A DNA stretch of 64,000 bases, taken from contig JASFAU010000009.1 of assembly GCA_039704465.1 (NCBI GenBank), positions 1,240,001-1,304,000 of the forward strand, given 5' to 3'. Origin of the DNA: Plasmodiophora brassicae. Its lineage: Eukaryota > Endomyxa > Phytomyxea > Plasmodiophorida > Plasmodiophoridae. The translations under genes were made by a program, and so were the position numbers. The notes under the pieces are model-generated. The model was not told where the DNA came from. It saw only the letters and a list, made by a program, of their open reading frames with translations, and made no database searches. Shown here one piece after another: positions 41,881-52,063 of the stretch. The first letter of the stretch is position 1. Each line of letters starts with the position of its first letter.

Positions 41881-44800
41881 TTAGAAATCTGCTAACAGTC
41901 GTGAGCAGAGCGGGTCTCCTTCGGCTTGTCGTTCGAGGAAGGCCCTGACGATATCAGGAACATCGGCCGCCATGACCGAGTAAGGTTCCCATGAATTGTC
42001 GGTGGCATCGAATCCGATCCAGTTGATCAGTAGTTCAGTGTCACCTGACGTAGAGTTGACTCGAATGTCCTCGACTGCGTTGACTTGGTAAGCCACGCCG
42101 GTGAGCGCGATGTTGTGCTTCAGGGAAGAGGTGACATTCAAGTGCGCATCTGCATAGAACATTAAGCGCTGGGCGTGTACATCTGAGATACGATCAGTCA
42201 AGAGATCTCGAACTCGATACACCCAGTCGTTGATGGTGTCGATAATCTGGGCAGGTCCAGTCCAGTTGTACTCGGACTTGGAGTGCTTGCCATGGTTGGC
42301 CACGAGAACATAGTCGCCCGTCGTGAAGTTGATCTCGCGAACATTGCGTCGGCGACGCCGGGCGCGTTGCTTGAGATCACGTAGATGGGTGCGTGTACGT
42401 GCCACTGCTTTGTGCATGTCCTCGAGAGAATCGATAAGTTCCGTCGTCATTTCCTTGAGACGGTCAGGGGTCAACGGTACGTCGATAACCGCGTCGATGC
42501 GTTTGTTGAAGATAATCGAGATAGGTGTCGAGGGTGGCAAACCCGTAAACATCGTGACAGGCGCGTAGCCCACACTTGATCGAACAGTGTGATTTACCGT
42601 CATGTTGATCAGCGGAAGGACATACGGCCAATCCTGGAATGGAAGATTTAGCTCGGAGAGGAGGGACTTCAGCAGAAAGAGAAGCCGCTTGTTGACAACC
42701 TCAACCGTGCCGTTCGCCCAAGGTGTGTAGGCAGTTGTGAAATGATGGTTGCAGTAACCGGCTATTAAGCTCGGCGATAACCGCGTTTTTGAAGTGTGTG
42801 CCGCGGTCAGAGACATGTTGGAAAACAATGCCGAAACGTTTGAACCAATCCAGAAGAGATTCGGCGACAACGCTGTGATCCGCGAATTGACAAGGAATTA
42901 ACTCGACGAATGCCGTGGCGTCGTCCTTCAGAACCAGAACATAACGAAGTTGATGAGAATCGCCTGGACGAGGTTTGGATAAGAACAGAAAGTCATAGTG
43001 GATGACCTTATTGGGCTTGTCCGCATGCATAGCCGTGCCAAAAGGTCGGGGAATCATCGAATCTTTGTTGCGTAGGCAGTGTAAGCATTTGTCCACAAAT
43101 GCACGAACAAAGGAATCCAGATCAGGCCACCAGAAGAGTTGTGCGATGCTCGAAATAGTCGATGCAGCAGGTTGATGACCAGACAGTCCCATATGTGAAA
43201 TCACTGCGATGCGTAGCTGCAGTGCATGTGATGGTACCCAGAGTTGATTGTCTGAGTACGCCAGCCAGATTCCGGGCTAAGGTGGAGAGACATGTCCCCT
43301 TCGAGTTGGAGAATATCGGAAACGGCAGATAGGTCGTGTTGGCGAATGTAGTCGGTCTGAGCGTTACTAATCTCGTCGACAGACGGCCAGATAAACTCAT
43401 CGGTCATCTTGTAATCGTCGAAGTCAAGATTAATTGCCATATGACGAATAGAACGGAACGATGGAGGGGAAAATGAGGAGAGTGGTTGCAGGGCGACGCC
43501 CCACCGCGTGGCGAGGTCGGCCCAAACGTTGTCCTCCCCAGCAATGTGCTCAATGTGAAAATCTAGGTCGATAATCTGAAGTCGCCAGCGCTCCAAGCGA
43601 TCGCCGGTCGTCCGACTAATTCGTGCAACCGAGGCTGGGTTCAGAATGAAAACCAAATTACGGTGGTCTGTGAAGATTCGAAGTGCCAGCTTTGACATAG
43701 AGATGAAGTGTCTGAGGCGATAGCAGCCTTCAATGATGGCGTAGGCCTCCTTCTCAATGGTCGCCCACTTCAATTGAGAACCACGGAATGTCCCGAGATG
43801 AACGACAAAGGTTCGTGGTGTTGCTCACCGTACGGGAGATCAATATCTTCCGGAGGGATCTGCGACAGGAAAACAGACCAGAAACGGTCACTCGCATCCG
43901 GAAAGAGACACATGATCCATTCGTCCTTGGGGTGCGCCAGCGTCATGGCCTCCGATAGACGATGCTTCAGAGAATTGAAACTGGTGAGATGGTCAGTGGT
44001 CCAGCCGATGTCGGCTAAACGAACTCGACGTAGGTGTGATTTCTTCAGACTGCTGACAGAACGAGAAGCGGACAGAAGTAGATCCTGTAGCGGATGAACA
44101 TGTGCCGCGAATTGAGGGATAACAGAACGGACCCAATTGAGGCCCGAGAGGAACTGTTGGAGATCAGCAGCCGTGATAGGAGTTGATAGATCGTGCAAGG
44201 CGTTGAGATACGAGCGATCGAACGACACTCCATCAGCGGATATAACGCGACGCACCATGTCACTGAAGTGAGATATAACTGGCAGCGATCAGGGTTGAGT
44301 TTAACTCCAAACTCGTCGAAAGCGTTGAGAAGAGATTCGAGTGTGTCCATGTAGGCTCCGAATCCAGATACGTAGCCGAGGATATCGTCGATCCAGAGTA
44401 GGGCGCAGATATAGAAGTTTCCCCAACACCTGTTGCATTCCCGCCTGGAACGCAAACACGCAATCAGCGATTCCCTGGATGATGCGCCTGGGTGTAAACG
44501 TGGCGATGTGCGTCATGAACGAGCAGGCCTCCTGCGAATCAGGGTGCAACGGAAATTGCCAATAGCCTTTAAAGGCATCGAACAGCATGAAGATGGTCGC
44601 GGAACGTAGGTAGGTCAGGATGATGTCGATGTGAGGCATCGGCCATGCAATGCGTTCGGTCTGTTTGTTGACGGCTTCATTGATGTCGACGGTCAGCCGA
44701 TGGCCGCGAACCTCCGTGTCCTTCTTGTCGACGACCAGACACGGCGACGCGTACCTGCTGTGCGGATTGCGGTACACAAAATCGTTTTCCGCCAAGGTTC

Positions 44801-45248
44801 CTACGTGATCATCCATGAATTTTTGATGTTCGAGGGTATACCTTCGTGTTCGGCAACGAACAGGACGAGCATCTGCTTTGAAGTGTAGTTTCAGTGGACT
44901 TACTTTCGCAGGTGGATCACGGCCAAGCTTCGTTCGCCATATGTCTTTGTGTCGATTGACAGTTGTGCGTAGACGCGGGACTTGATCGTTAGGGAAACCG
45001 GAGTCAGTTGCACGTTGTATCATCCGGTCTATTGCCCTGTCCACGTCTGTATCGGAGTGTTCTCCGATTTCGACATCATAGTCGTCACCCGGATCATTGG
45101 TGTCCAATTGGGGCTCATGATCGCGAGTTGTTCCACTTACCTCCGGGTGTCTTACCGCTCTCATCGTGATCCCTTGACCACCTGGGGCGTGACGTTCCGG
45201 GGTCGGATCCGCTTCGATGATGATAGGACCATTTGCCTCGATTAACAT
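41881..45248 (-). pseudogene. Gypsy-A pol (RT, RNase H, integrase, chromodomain), frameshifted
   Basis: Successive minus frames: RT (45248-44301), catalytic block LLWIDDILGY and remainder (44455-44045, 44258-43770), RNase H (43773-43201; TDHRNLVFIL, HIEHIAGEDNVWADL), integrase HHCC and core (43204-42701; KCLHCLRNKD, HYDFLFL, HVSDRGTHFKNAV), and integrase C-terminus with chromodomain (42870-41881; TPWANGTVEVVN, LLINWIGFDATDNSWEPYS). At least four frame changes separate them, so no full polyprotein can be made from this copy. Confidence 0.88.
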
Positions 45249-46762
45249 CTCTTCAGTTGTGTAGCTGGATTGATACCCAACGCGTCCAGTTCCGGGGCTC
45301 CTAAAAGGACAATGTCATCAGATAGGTCTTCGCGACATACGTTGATTTCCCGCCCGCGTAGATGTGCAGGTTTGCCATGCGAAGGTGGGACAATGGTGAT
45401 GTCCACGATCGCTGTGGCGACAATTGTTGTCGTAGCCCCGATCGTTGCAAGTTTCGCCTCCGTTGGATGGTCGAACACTTTGACTGGGACATGCTGGATG
45501 GCTTGAATCCGTAGCAGTTGCGATTGCGAAATGACGGTCTTCGTCGCACCACTATCGGCTTCGAATGGAAGGTCGAGCGAGTTCTGGAAGCGAAGTCTCA
45601 TAGGGGACGGTGTTGACGGCGACGGCGGGCCCATGCGCTTTGCCGTGTCTGCGTTGCCCTTACTCTCCTCCTTCTCTTTGCGCTCTTTCTGGAACTTTTC
45701 AATGGCAGCTTTGCGTTCTCCTTGAGTTGCCTTCGGGCACACTTGGACCCAGTGCTGCTCCTTGCAGATTAGGCAACCTGCCTTTGGAGGATCCTTACCT
45801 TCGAAACGTTTTCGGATGTGCTCGGGGATGTCCCTCGATTCGTCTTTCGTTTGCGATGTGGACGATTGAGCTGTCTTCAGTCCGATCGGATTTGTCGGAT
45901 GCTTGCCGCCATTCCTATTCGGAGCAACAACGTCCTTACCTTTCTTACCTGCAGGTGGGGACATGGTCTGCGCTGGAGACTTCTTCTTCTCAGCTTGCAG
46001 CCGGAAGTGTTTGTCCTGCTCTTTGGCAAGACGGTCGACGAGGTCGAAGAATTTGAGCTCGTCCTTCTCAGCGTCCCTGCACCCTCCGAACTCGATCGCG
46101 CGTTCGACTAGAACCGCAAGGTCAGTGGGACGGATACCTCCGCGTAATACCTTGATCTTGCGCTTGGTTCCTTTCGTTCCTTTGGCGTATGTGTCTTGTA
46201 GCCCATAGTCGTCGATTAGCTCATCGAACTTGGCGAAGAAAGACGTGACACGTTCCTCAATACTCTTGATTGACAGGTTCATGACCACTGTCTTCGTGAG
46301 AAGCGCCTTGATGTCTGTCGAACTCTCGACATCAGCCTCCCTGCGTTGGACTGACCTCAAGTAGCTCATGATGTCGCCATCCGTGATCGTGCTGGCGGGT
46401 TGACGTAGGCGATATTTCGACATCCCTCTGAGGACGTCCTCGGTAATGCATGACTTCACCGTTGGCGGATGAATATCCTCCTTGTAGATCAGTCGGCGCT
46501 CGTTAACGATCTCGACGTGTTTCCTATATTTCTTGAGGAAATCGTTAATTCCGTCCTTGGCCGTAAGGCTCAGGGTACGTAGGATGGGCGGTTTCAAAGG
46601 CATAAAGATCGGGCTCTTACCGAGCAGGTTTGTTGACTGAAGCCCTCGATCGATTTCGTCATCTGTCGACGATTCATGCTCCTTGGCCTCGGCGTCGGAG
46701 TTGGTCCTGGCGTCGTCCTCCATCTGTAGACGAACGGGCGCTCTGCGGCCACCTCCTGCCAT
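45242..46762 (-). CDS. Gypsy-A gag-protease, 506 aa
   Basis: Starts 44 bp inside the 5' LTR end. Gag-like helical region, Lys-rich stretch, a CCHC-like zinc knuckle (CLICKEQHWVQVC), then an aspartic protease with FEADSGATKTV as its active-site loop and VLLGAPELDALGI as the second conserved strand. The frame is fully open, unlike pol just downstream, with which it overlaps by a few bases. Confidence 0.85.
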   Translation of the reverse strand: MAGGGRRAPVRLQMEDDARTNSDAEAKEHESSTDDEIDRGLQSTNLLGKSPIFMPLKPPILRTLSLTAKDGINDFLKKYRKHVEIVNERRLIYKEDIHPPTVKSCITEDVLRGMSKYRLRQPASTITDGDIMSYLRSVQRREADVESSTDIKALLTKTVVMNLSIKSIEERVTSFFAKFDELIDDYGLQDTYAKGTKGTKRKIKVLRGGIRPTDLAVLVERAIEFGGCRDAEKDELKFFDLVDRLAKEQDKHFRLQAEKKKSPAQTMSPPAGKKGKDVVAPNRNGGKHPTNPIGLKTAQSSTSQTKDESRDIPEHIRKRFEGKDPPKAGCLICKEQHWVQVCPKATQGERKAAIEKFQKERKEKEESKGNADTAKRMGPPSPSTPSPMRLRFQNSLDLPFEADSGATKTVISQSQLLRIQAIQHVPVKVFDHPTEAKLATIGATTTIVATAIVDITIVPPSHGKPAHLRGREINVCREDLSDDIVLLGAPELDALGINPATQLKRC

Positions 46763-46797
46763 TAAGTGAGTTCGTTTGCTTGGGGCTCTTTGCGCAA

Positions 46798-46805
46798 GAA
46801 GCTTC
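46798..46805 (-). other. Palindrome at Gypsy-A primer-binding position
   Basis: GAAGCTTC abuts the inner edge of the 5' LTR, where a tRNA-complementary primer site is expected. It does not begin TGG. Confidence 0.5.
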
Positions 46806-47002
46806 TGTGCTAACGCCGCCGCTGCCCACTACGGGGGCGGTCGGTCGCAAGAGTCGGCGCCTGGTGATATAACGAACTGATGTATTTGGACAGGATCGTC
46901 ACAGCAAGGGCCGCTGCGGGGTCGAGTACGGTCATGATCATGTGACCGGGTGGCAGCAGCATCTGAGCAGCATCATCTGAGTACTGGTACTCTGGATGAA
47001 CA
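46806..47002 (-). repeat. Gypsy-A 5' LTR
   Basis: 197 bp. On the minus strand begins TGTTCATCC and ends GTTAGCACA. Confidence 0.92.
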
Positions 47003-47110
47003 GTACCGTGCCGTACCGACTAACCTTCTGTCGTCGTATTGTCTCGACTCGTTTCGTATTGTGCCGTATCGTATCGTATTGTGCCGTATCGTACCGTGCC
47101 GTACCGTTTC
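47003..47110 (+). repeat. 20-bp minisatellite (right part)
   Basis: After the TSD, a copy of the leader (GACTAACCTTCTGTCGTCGT) and about two units of the minisatellite recur. The leader is therefore duplicated on both sides of Gypsy-A. Confidence 0.7.
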
Positions 47111-47134
47111 TATCGTTGGTATTGTATTGCATTC

Positions 47135-47521
47135 ATGGCAGGAGGCGATGGGTCGATTCCGTCATTGGCGGACGACGTCCCATCGTCCGCGAATCCGGAT
47201 GTTGCGGGTGCGTCGGATTTTGCTCTCGGTCCCCTGTCGCATCTGCACTTCGCGCGGGGTGTTCTGCCACTGGCGAATCATCTCCCTGCACGACCGCTCA
47301 CCCCGCCTTCGCTCACTAGTACCGCTGCCGATTGGCCCGACGACTCTCTGTCCTGTTCGGACCCTCACTCCCCGCCTGCCCGGGTTCCAGAAAATGCCGT
47401 TTTCGGCGACCCAGGTCGCCGTCCGAAGGCCCGGCTGATTCCGAAGGAAGGCCTGGAGAAGGAATGTCCCTTGACGCAAGAATTGGGCATACCGGAGCGT
47501 ACGAAGATGAACAGAGCATGA
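47135..47521 (+). CDS. Unrecognised ORF in element D, 128 aa
   Basis: Begins MAGGDGSIPSLADDVPSS; Pro/Asp-rich, no known domain. It may be a 5' leader or a broken start of the next ORF, which begins 8 bp later in another frame. Confidence 0.3.
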   Translation: MAGGDGSIPSLADDVPSSANPDVAGASDFALGPLSHLHFARGVLPLANHLPARPLTPPSLTSTAADWPDDSLSCSDPHSPPARVPENAVFGDPGRRPKARLIPKEGLEKECPLTQELGIPERTKMNRA

Positions 47522-47528
47522 GCGAAAG

Positions 47529-48389
47529 ATGGAAATCAGGCTGGCGTCGGTATCGATAGCTACATATCCCGACATGGCCACGGACTGCGATAACTGGAGG
47601 GACGACCACTCACACGGACTGCGCAGGTACCGCCAAAACCAGGCCTCGGACTCCGGGACGGCGTTGCCCCTGAGCTGGTTGTTGACCATACCTCGCGCAT
47701 CGTGTCGCATCTGCTGTCTGCGATACGCCAACCTCTATTGGATTATGCAGACTAGTCAGTCTCATGAATACTGCTTGACGGCACTGAAGGCGGAGTTGGA
47801 CCGGCTTGGCTTCGATCGAAGTGATTTCGCGGGCTCGCTGAATCGCAATATGCAGTCTGTTGAGGAAGTGTTTGCGATTATCGACCATTTCCTGGAGCGA
47901 TGGCCGAAATGTGGGATTGTTGGAATGTACCGTACGGAACTGCTCCAACATCTATCCAACGTTGACGTTGTTGAGCTCCCGGGCGTATCCATGTCGAGAT
48001 CATCGGCTCATGTCACTGATTCGACGACTGAGACGATGCCACCCGCTGCGGACGCTCTCCGACGTAAGCATGCTGTTGTCGACATTGCGGACGTACCCGC
48101 TTGCTCGATATCTTGTTCACGTACAAGGCCGCCTTCACATCAACAGGTCTGTTGTCCAGTTGGACACTGTCGCAGCATGATGCGTCGCGACAGTCTGCAA
48201 TACCATATTGAGTCACAGCATCGCCATGTTCAAGTGGTGAACTCGAAAGGCAAACGGTCATCCAGTTCCACTTCCCAAACCTCGACCTTCAACTTCTTCA
48301 AGAAGCCACGTTTGGAGAACGAGCCCATCGCGATTGAAAGTGGAGGTATATATTCCTATGTAAGCATGTACGCACGATTTAGTTTCTGA
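47529..48389 (+). CDS. Element D ORF with zinc-finger-like segment, 286 aa
   Basis: Helical N-terminal half (ALKAELDRLGFDRSDFAG, QSVEEVFAIIDHFLERWP), then CCPVGHCRSMMRRDSLQYH with a later H, resembling a C2H2 finger. A Ser-rich, basic C-terminal tail follows. I cannot place it; a captured host gene or a transposase relic are options. The following 48,418-49,180 contains further open but unrecognised sequence (FIDYNGPASTNADSILSDVL). Confidence 0.4.
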   Translation: MEIRLASVSIATYPDMATDCDNWRDDHSHGLRRYRQNQASDSGTALPLSWLLTIPRASCRICCLRYANLYWIMQTSQSHEYCLTALKAELDRLGFDRSDFAGSLNRNMQSVEEVFAIIDHFLERWPKCGIVGMYRTELLQHLSNVDVVELPGVSMSRSSAHVTDSTTETMPPAADALRRKHAVVDIADVPACSISCSRTRPPSHQQVCCPVGHCRSMMRRDSLQYHIESQHRHVQVVNSKGKRSSSSTSQTSTFNFFKKPRLENEPIAIESGGIYSYVSMYARFSF

Positions 48390-49285
48390 TATCATGTAAT
48401 TTGTAGAAATTAATGCAGTGCTTGAGGAGAAATCATCTTGCCTGAATGTCCCTGTTGCTAATCCCTCTGCTCGCGTCGGACTGGATGTGTCTGCGCCAAA
48501 TTTGCCGTTCGCCCAGGAATCTGCTGGCTTCTCTTCTGATCGTCATGATTCGTTCTCAAGTGCTAACCAACCCCCTCATCATCCAGCTACTTCCTCATGT
48601 GCTGGCCAATCTCCTAACTGTCGTGGCTCCTCATCATGTGGTGACCCATCCTCTGATGGTTCTGCCACTCCTTCCGATCATCCGGCCCTCGGTCTTCCTC
48701 ATGGTTCGATGCTGAAAGGGATTTCGCTACGGCGGCAATCAAGGGCGGCGTTGCACTTCCCGTTTTACCAGTTATGATTGAGCAACTCCAGACACTGAGG
48801 CTTCGACTTGTTTCCAAATCGAGAAGTGCCGGGTGGTGCGGGAGCGTCATCCGCGGCCAACCAGGCACCAGTATTCTGAAACATGTCTTTACCGATGAGA
48901 ATATCTACGATGGAATCCCGGATATATTGTACTTGCTCCAACACTCTGAAGATCGGGAACGAGGCTGTTGTCGAGGGAATGGGGTGCGTCATCAGTCGCC
49001 ACGCAGCTGCCGGCCGCCATTTGTCGCCTGAGACTGTGGCCGACGAGGCCTTCATTGATTACAATGGCCCGGCGTCCACAAATGCCGACAGCATTCTCAG
49101 TGACGTCCTCGACATGTACTTCAAGGATAACAAGCATCACTTTTCGCAGACGTCGTACGGACGTCTCACTTCGCGGTAACAGGTAAAGTCGTTTCCCGCA
49201 TGCTTGCCCGTCGGGATGCGAAGATCCTGAATTTGGAGACGTCCAAATAAACTTTACCGAGCATTGCCGGGGTAACGTATGCACT

Positions 49286-51751
49286 ATGGCGCATAATACA
49301 CTTACCCTATTCCGAAGGACCGGCTGGCACCCATCCGAAGGCCGACGATGGGGAATAGCCTTCGGACGGAGGCCGACTCGAAAAGCACTTTCTGGAAGCC
49401 GGCCGCCTGCCTTATCGTCCCTACACGTTTCTGCCGCCTCGACGTCTCTGCAGGACCCCGGCGGCGCGCCTCGGCATGACCCTGTCTCCTCGACGTCGCA
49501 GCATATTGGCGCTTCGTCCGTTGGGGCTCGGGTGCCGGCGCCACGGGTGTCTCCGGGCCTACCCTTAACGTCTATTGTTGTCCAGTCACAAGACATTCCG
49601 CGTTTTTCGGGAAGCGATGGTCTGTCGACGACGCGTTGGTTGACTGCGTTCTCTCGGATCACCCAGACATCGTTAACGTCTACAAGTCCTCTATCCGGCG
49701 ATGTGCAATGTGTCTTAACGACAGCCTTGCAAGGTCAGGCCCTTGAGACTTACCTCGACTTGCCTGCGGACGCGTCTATGGCGGACGTAGCGTCCGTCCT
49801 GCTCCATGACTTCCCGGGACCTTCGTTCAAGCAGGTTGAAGCGCAGTTTGACAACATGAAGCAGACTGCAGGTGTCGCTCACCACGCACTGGCATTCCAA
49901 CGCTTGTACAAGCACCTTCAACGGCTTGACCCATTGTACAGACTCAATCCGGCCCGCTTGGCGGAAAAGTTCCGCCTCTCGTTGAACCCTGCGCTCTCCG
50001 AAGCGCTGTTCTTCTACAACTTCAGAGACTACGACAAAGTTCTCGAGATGGCGGTTCATCTTGAGTCGAAATACCCAATCGCCGCCATCAACGCTGGCGG
50101 TGATGCAGGGGCACAACGCCTGGCTTGCCACTATTGTCGCGAAGTTGGGCATTTTATTGCGTCCTGCCCGAAGAGGCCACCGTGCCCGCACTGTCATAAG
50201 GTTGGCCACCGCTCATCGCTGTGTCCCGAGCGGACCGGCAACCCTCTCCGCGTCACTGATCTGTTCCTTATGACGTCTCCCTCAATACCGCATCTATTGG
50301 TATCGATACGCCTCGTTATCGGCTCACGCCGTGTCAACACTATCGCCCTGTTAGACTGTGGTGCGACTTCCAACTTCATCGACTGGTCGTTCTGTCGTCA
50401 CCATGAAATACCGGTTCGCTCTAAATCGCGTGCCATTCCTGTTCGCGTCATCGACGGGCGACACCTGTCTCCAGTAACTCAGGAAACCGTCCCGCTACGT
50501 GCTACCGTCGGCGGATGTTTCGACAGCGAAGTCGTCCTGAACATGATCCACTCGCCTCAACACCCTGTCATTCTTGGGCTGCCTTGGTTGGCGGATACAA
50601 ACCCAGATATCGATTGGCGTCAGCGCCGCCTACAGCGCCGCGGAGATACCCTCGTGGGGATCCGTACAGGAGACGTCCATGAGTCTGGGTCCTTCGTCTC
50701 TTCGGCGGGAACAGGAGACGTCCATGGGTCTGGGTCCTTCGTCTCTTCGGCGGGACCATTTGCAACAGTAAAGCGCGAGGATAGTCTCTCAGCTGGGGTC
50801 TCACCTCCTGCACGAAGCGTTCCTGCGCCTGCGTGTGCCATCCCTTCAGCTGAATCACTCGAAACGTTGCCGCTTACATCCGTGTTTGTCGACGGCAAGC
50901 TGGCTTCCGTAGCTAATGACGACCACCCGGAGTGCCACATTGCCACTGCTGCCGTCGACGACAGGCCGAGTCCTTCCGCTTTCGATTATGGTATCCCGGG
51001 GGTCGCCGCCTTCAATGACACTGTTGCCACCAGCCGCACCGATCTCTTATCATTGCCCCGTTCAGGCTCCGAGTCCACGCCCCTTATGTCCTCCTTCCGG
51101 AACTGGGGCCCCGTTCGACGAAGGGTGAAACGGTCTCTCCCGCCGCCTCCCTCCAATGGTGGCTTCCGAGACGGCCACAGCCTCAATCTTCTGATGTTCG
51201 CAACCTTTGTCGCCCTGGCCTGCATCCTAGTTGGGTGGCCGTATTTTCCAATAGCACAGCTGTGTACGAGCGCCTCTGCGGAGCCCCCGCCCTTGAATGC
51301 GCCCGCCGAGTCCTTCTTTGCACCTTTTGCTACGTTAGAGGATGACCAGGCCTCATCAACCTCGATCGCGTTTCTCAACCACGATCTCATGTTCCTGGAC
51401 GCCGCCGCACGTGCGTTTGCCCACAAGCTACATCGACGACAGATTCGTTCACCCCAATTCCTTAGCGAAGTTGATTTCGTTCATTGGACACCTGACGCCC
51501 TGACTCGTCGACTGGAGTACACACTGTCGCCTAATGATGAAGCAGTTCTTGCTAGGCCTCACCAAATGCTTCAACCCAGACAAGCCCGCAGCCCGTTCCC
51601 GGTGCGGCTAGAAGGGGACTATTATTATGTCACGACTGAGTCGTGTTGGCGACTCAGCCGGCACCAAATTGGGCTCCTTCGTCGTAGCGCACTAGGTACA
51701 ATAAACGTCCACGGCGCGGACCGACCTCAGTCGGTCAATCCGTGTGGTTGA
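49286..51751 (+). CDS. Element D gag-protease polyprotein with C-terminal membrane segment, 821 aa
   Basis: Retrotransposon gag homology region (FKQVEAQFDNMKQ, LAEKFRLSLNPALSEALFFY). Two CCHC knuckles (CHYCREVGHFIASC, CPHCHKVGHRSSLC). A Ty3-type protease (IALLDCGATSNFID; VILGLPWLADTNPDIDW) has Cys in place of the usual Ser/Thr after the catalytic Asp. A tandem 45-bp repeat (about 50,665-50,755), a Pro/Ser linker and one membrane segment (LLMFATFVALACILVGW) follow, then a soluble tail. The stop lies inside the 3' LTR. No reverse transcriptase follows. Confidence 0.75.
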   Translation: MAHNTLTLFRRTGWHPSEGRRWGIAFGRRPTRKALSGSRPPALSSLHVSAASTSLQDPGGAPRHDPVSSTSQHIGASSVGARVPAPRVSPGLPLTSIVVQSQDIPRFSGSDGLSTTRWLTAFSRITQTSLTSTSPLSGDVQCVLTTALQGQALETYLDLPADASMADVASVLLHDFPGPSFKQVEAQFDNMKQTAGVAHHALAFQRLYKHLQRLDPLYRLNPARLAEKFRLSLNPALSEALFFYNFRDYDKVLEMAVHLESKYPIAAINAGGDAGAQRLACHYCREVGHFIASCPKRPPCPHCHKVGHRSSLCPERTGNPLRVTDLFLMTSPSIPHLLVSIRLVIGSRRVNTIALLDCGATSNFIDWSFCRHHEIPVRSKSRAIPVRVIDGRHLSPVTQETVPLRATVGGCFDSEVVLNMIHSPQHPVILGLPWLADTNPDIDWRQRRLQRRGDTLVGIRTGDVHESGSFVSSAGTGDVHGSGSFVSSAGPFATVKREDSLSAGVSPPARSVPAPACAIPSAESLETLPLTSVFVDGKLASVANDDHPECHIATAAVDDRPSPSAFDYGIPGVAAFNDTVATSRTDLLSLPRSGSESTPLMSSFRNWGPVRRRVKRSLPPPPSNGGFRDGHSLNLLMFATFVALACILVGWPYFPIAQLCTSASAEPPPLNAPAESFFAPFATLEDDQASSTSIAFLNHDLMFLDAAARAFAHKLHRRQIRSPQFLSEVDFVHWTPDALTRRLEYTLSPNDEAVLARPHQMLQPRQARSPFPVRLEGDYYYVTTESCWRLSRHQIGLLRRSALGTINVHGADRPQSVNPCG

Positions 51752-51773
51752 CTCATCGTGTTCGGTCGTCACA
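51628..51773 (+). repeat. Element D 3' LTR
   Basis: 146 bp, matches 41406-41548. Right flank GGATA matches the left flank of the other LTR. Confidence 0.8.
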
Positions 51774-51877
51774 GGATATCCAGGTGCGCCAGGCAAAGTT
51801 CCACCTCTCCAGGTACCTGGATATCAAACCAACCGACGACCACGCCCGGCAACTCCTCGAATCACTTAACCTGCGCG

Positions 51878-52063
51878 TGTGACGTCCTAACGGTGATGGT
51901 TTATCGAACCGTGTGCGTAGTCGTCTGTGTCCTCGACCTGCAGCTCCCACGGACGCCGTGCCGACGCCGTGCGGACTCCGTGCGGACTTCGTGCATGTCC
52001 GTCATTCTTAGGGCGGCCAGCCGGATCACAGCTATTCTTGTCTTATAGCTTGGAGCCGGCACA
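51878..52063 (-). repeat. Probable Gypsy-C 3' LTR
   Basis: Begins TGTGCCGGC (minus) right after the polypurine tract; the other end at TGTGACGTCC (plus) is inferred. It contains four tandem 11-bp units of the type GGACGCCGTGC (about 51,949-51,993). The second LTR is out of the window. Confidence 0.6.

Larger units (their letters stand above)
41675..47002 (-). mobile_element. Gypsy-A: Ty3/gypsy chromovirus with 197-bp LTRs
   Basis: Inverted orientation. LTRs 41675-41871 and 46806-47002 appear identical. The TSD GTACC is at 41670-41674 and 47003-47007. Order on the minus strand: LTR, gag-protease, RT, RNase H, integrase, chromodomain, polypurine CACGGGGAG, LTR. The gag-protease ORF is open but pol is broken by several frame changes. 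Confidence 0.93.
41406..51773 (+). mobile_element. Element D: LTR element with gag-protease but no RT (TR-GAG-like)
   Basis: LTRs 41406-41548 and 51628-51773 (TGTCACGAC...GTCGTCACA) are flanked by GGATA at 41401-41405 and 51774-51778. A purine-rich tract (GAAGGGGA, about 51,611-51,618) precedes the right LTR, so it runs left to right. Its inside is interrupted by Gypsy-A. Without that, about 4.7 kb remain, carrying a minisatellite leader, two or three unrecognised ORFs and a gag-protease ORF. No reverse transcriptase or integrase was found, so it is probably moved by another element's enzymes. Confidence 0.75.
41285..51877 (+). pseudogene. Host gene fragment split by element D and cut by Gypsy-C
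   Basis: An open frame from about 41,285 (after a possible TAG acceptor) encodes IEFSYSTWGRFECRLSWIKT up to 41,405. It resumes after element D and its duplicated GGATA at 51,779 as QVRQAKFHLSRYLDI, then KPTDDHARQLLESLNLR, ending where the Gypsy-C LTR begins at 51,878. Joining the halves across one GGATA copy keeps the frame. The protein is not recognised; an earlier exon may lie at 40,928-41,095. Confidence 0.5.

Noticed and set aside
41586..47110. Minisatellite CGTATCGTATTGTGC as telomeric or centromeric repeat
   Set aside because: Only a few 20-bp units, confined to the leader of element D on both sides of Gypsy-A; unlike telomere repeats.
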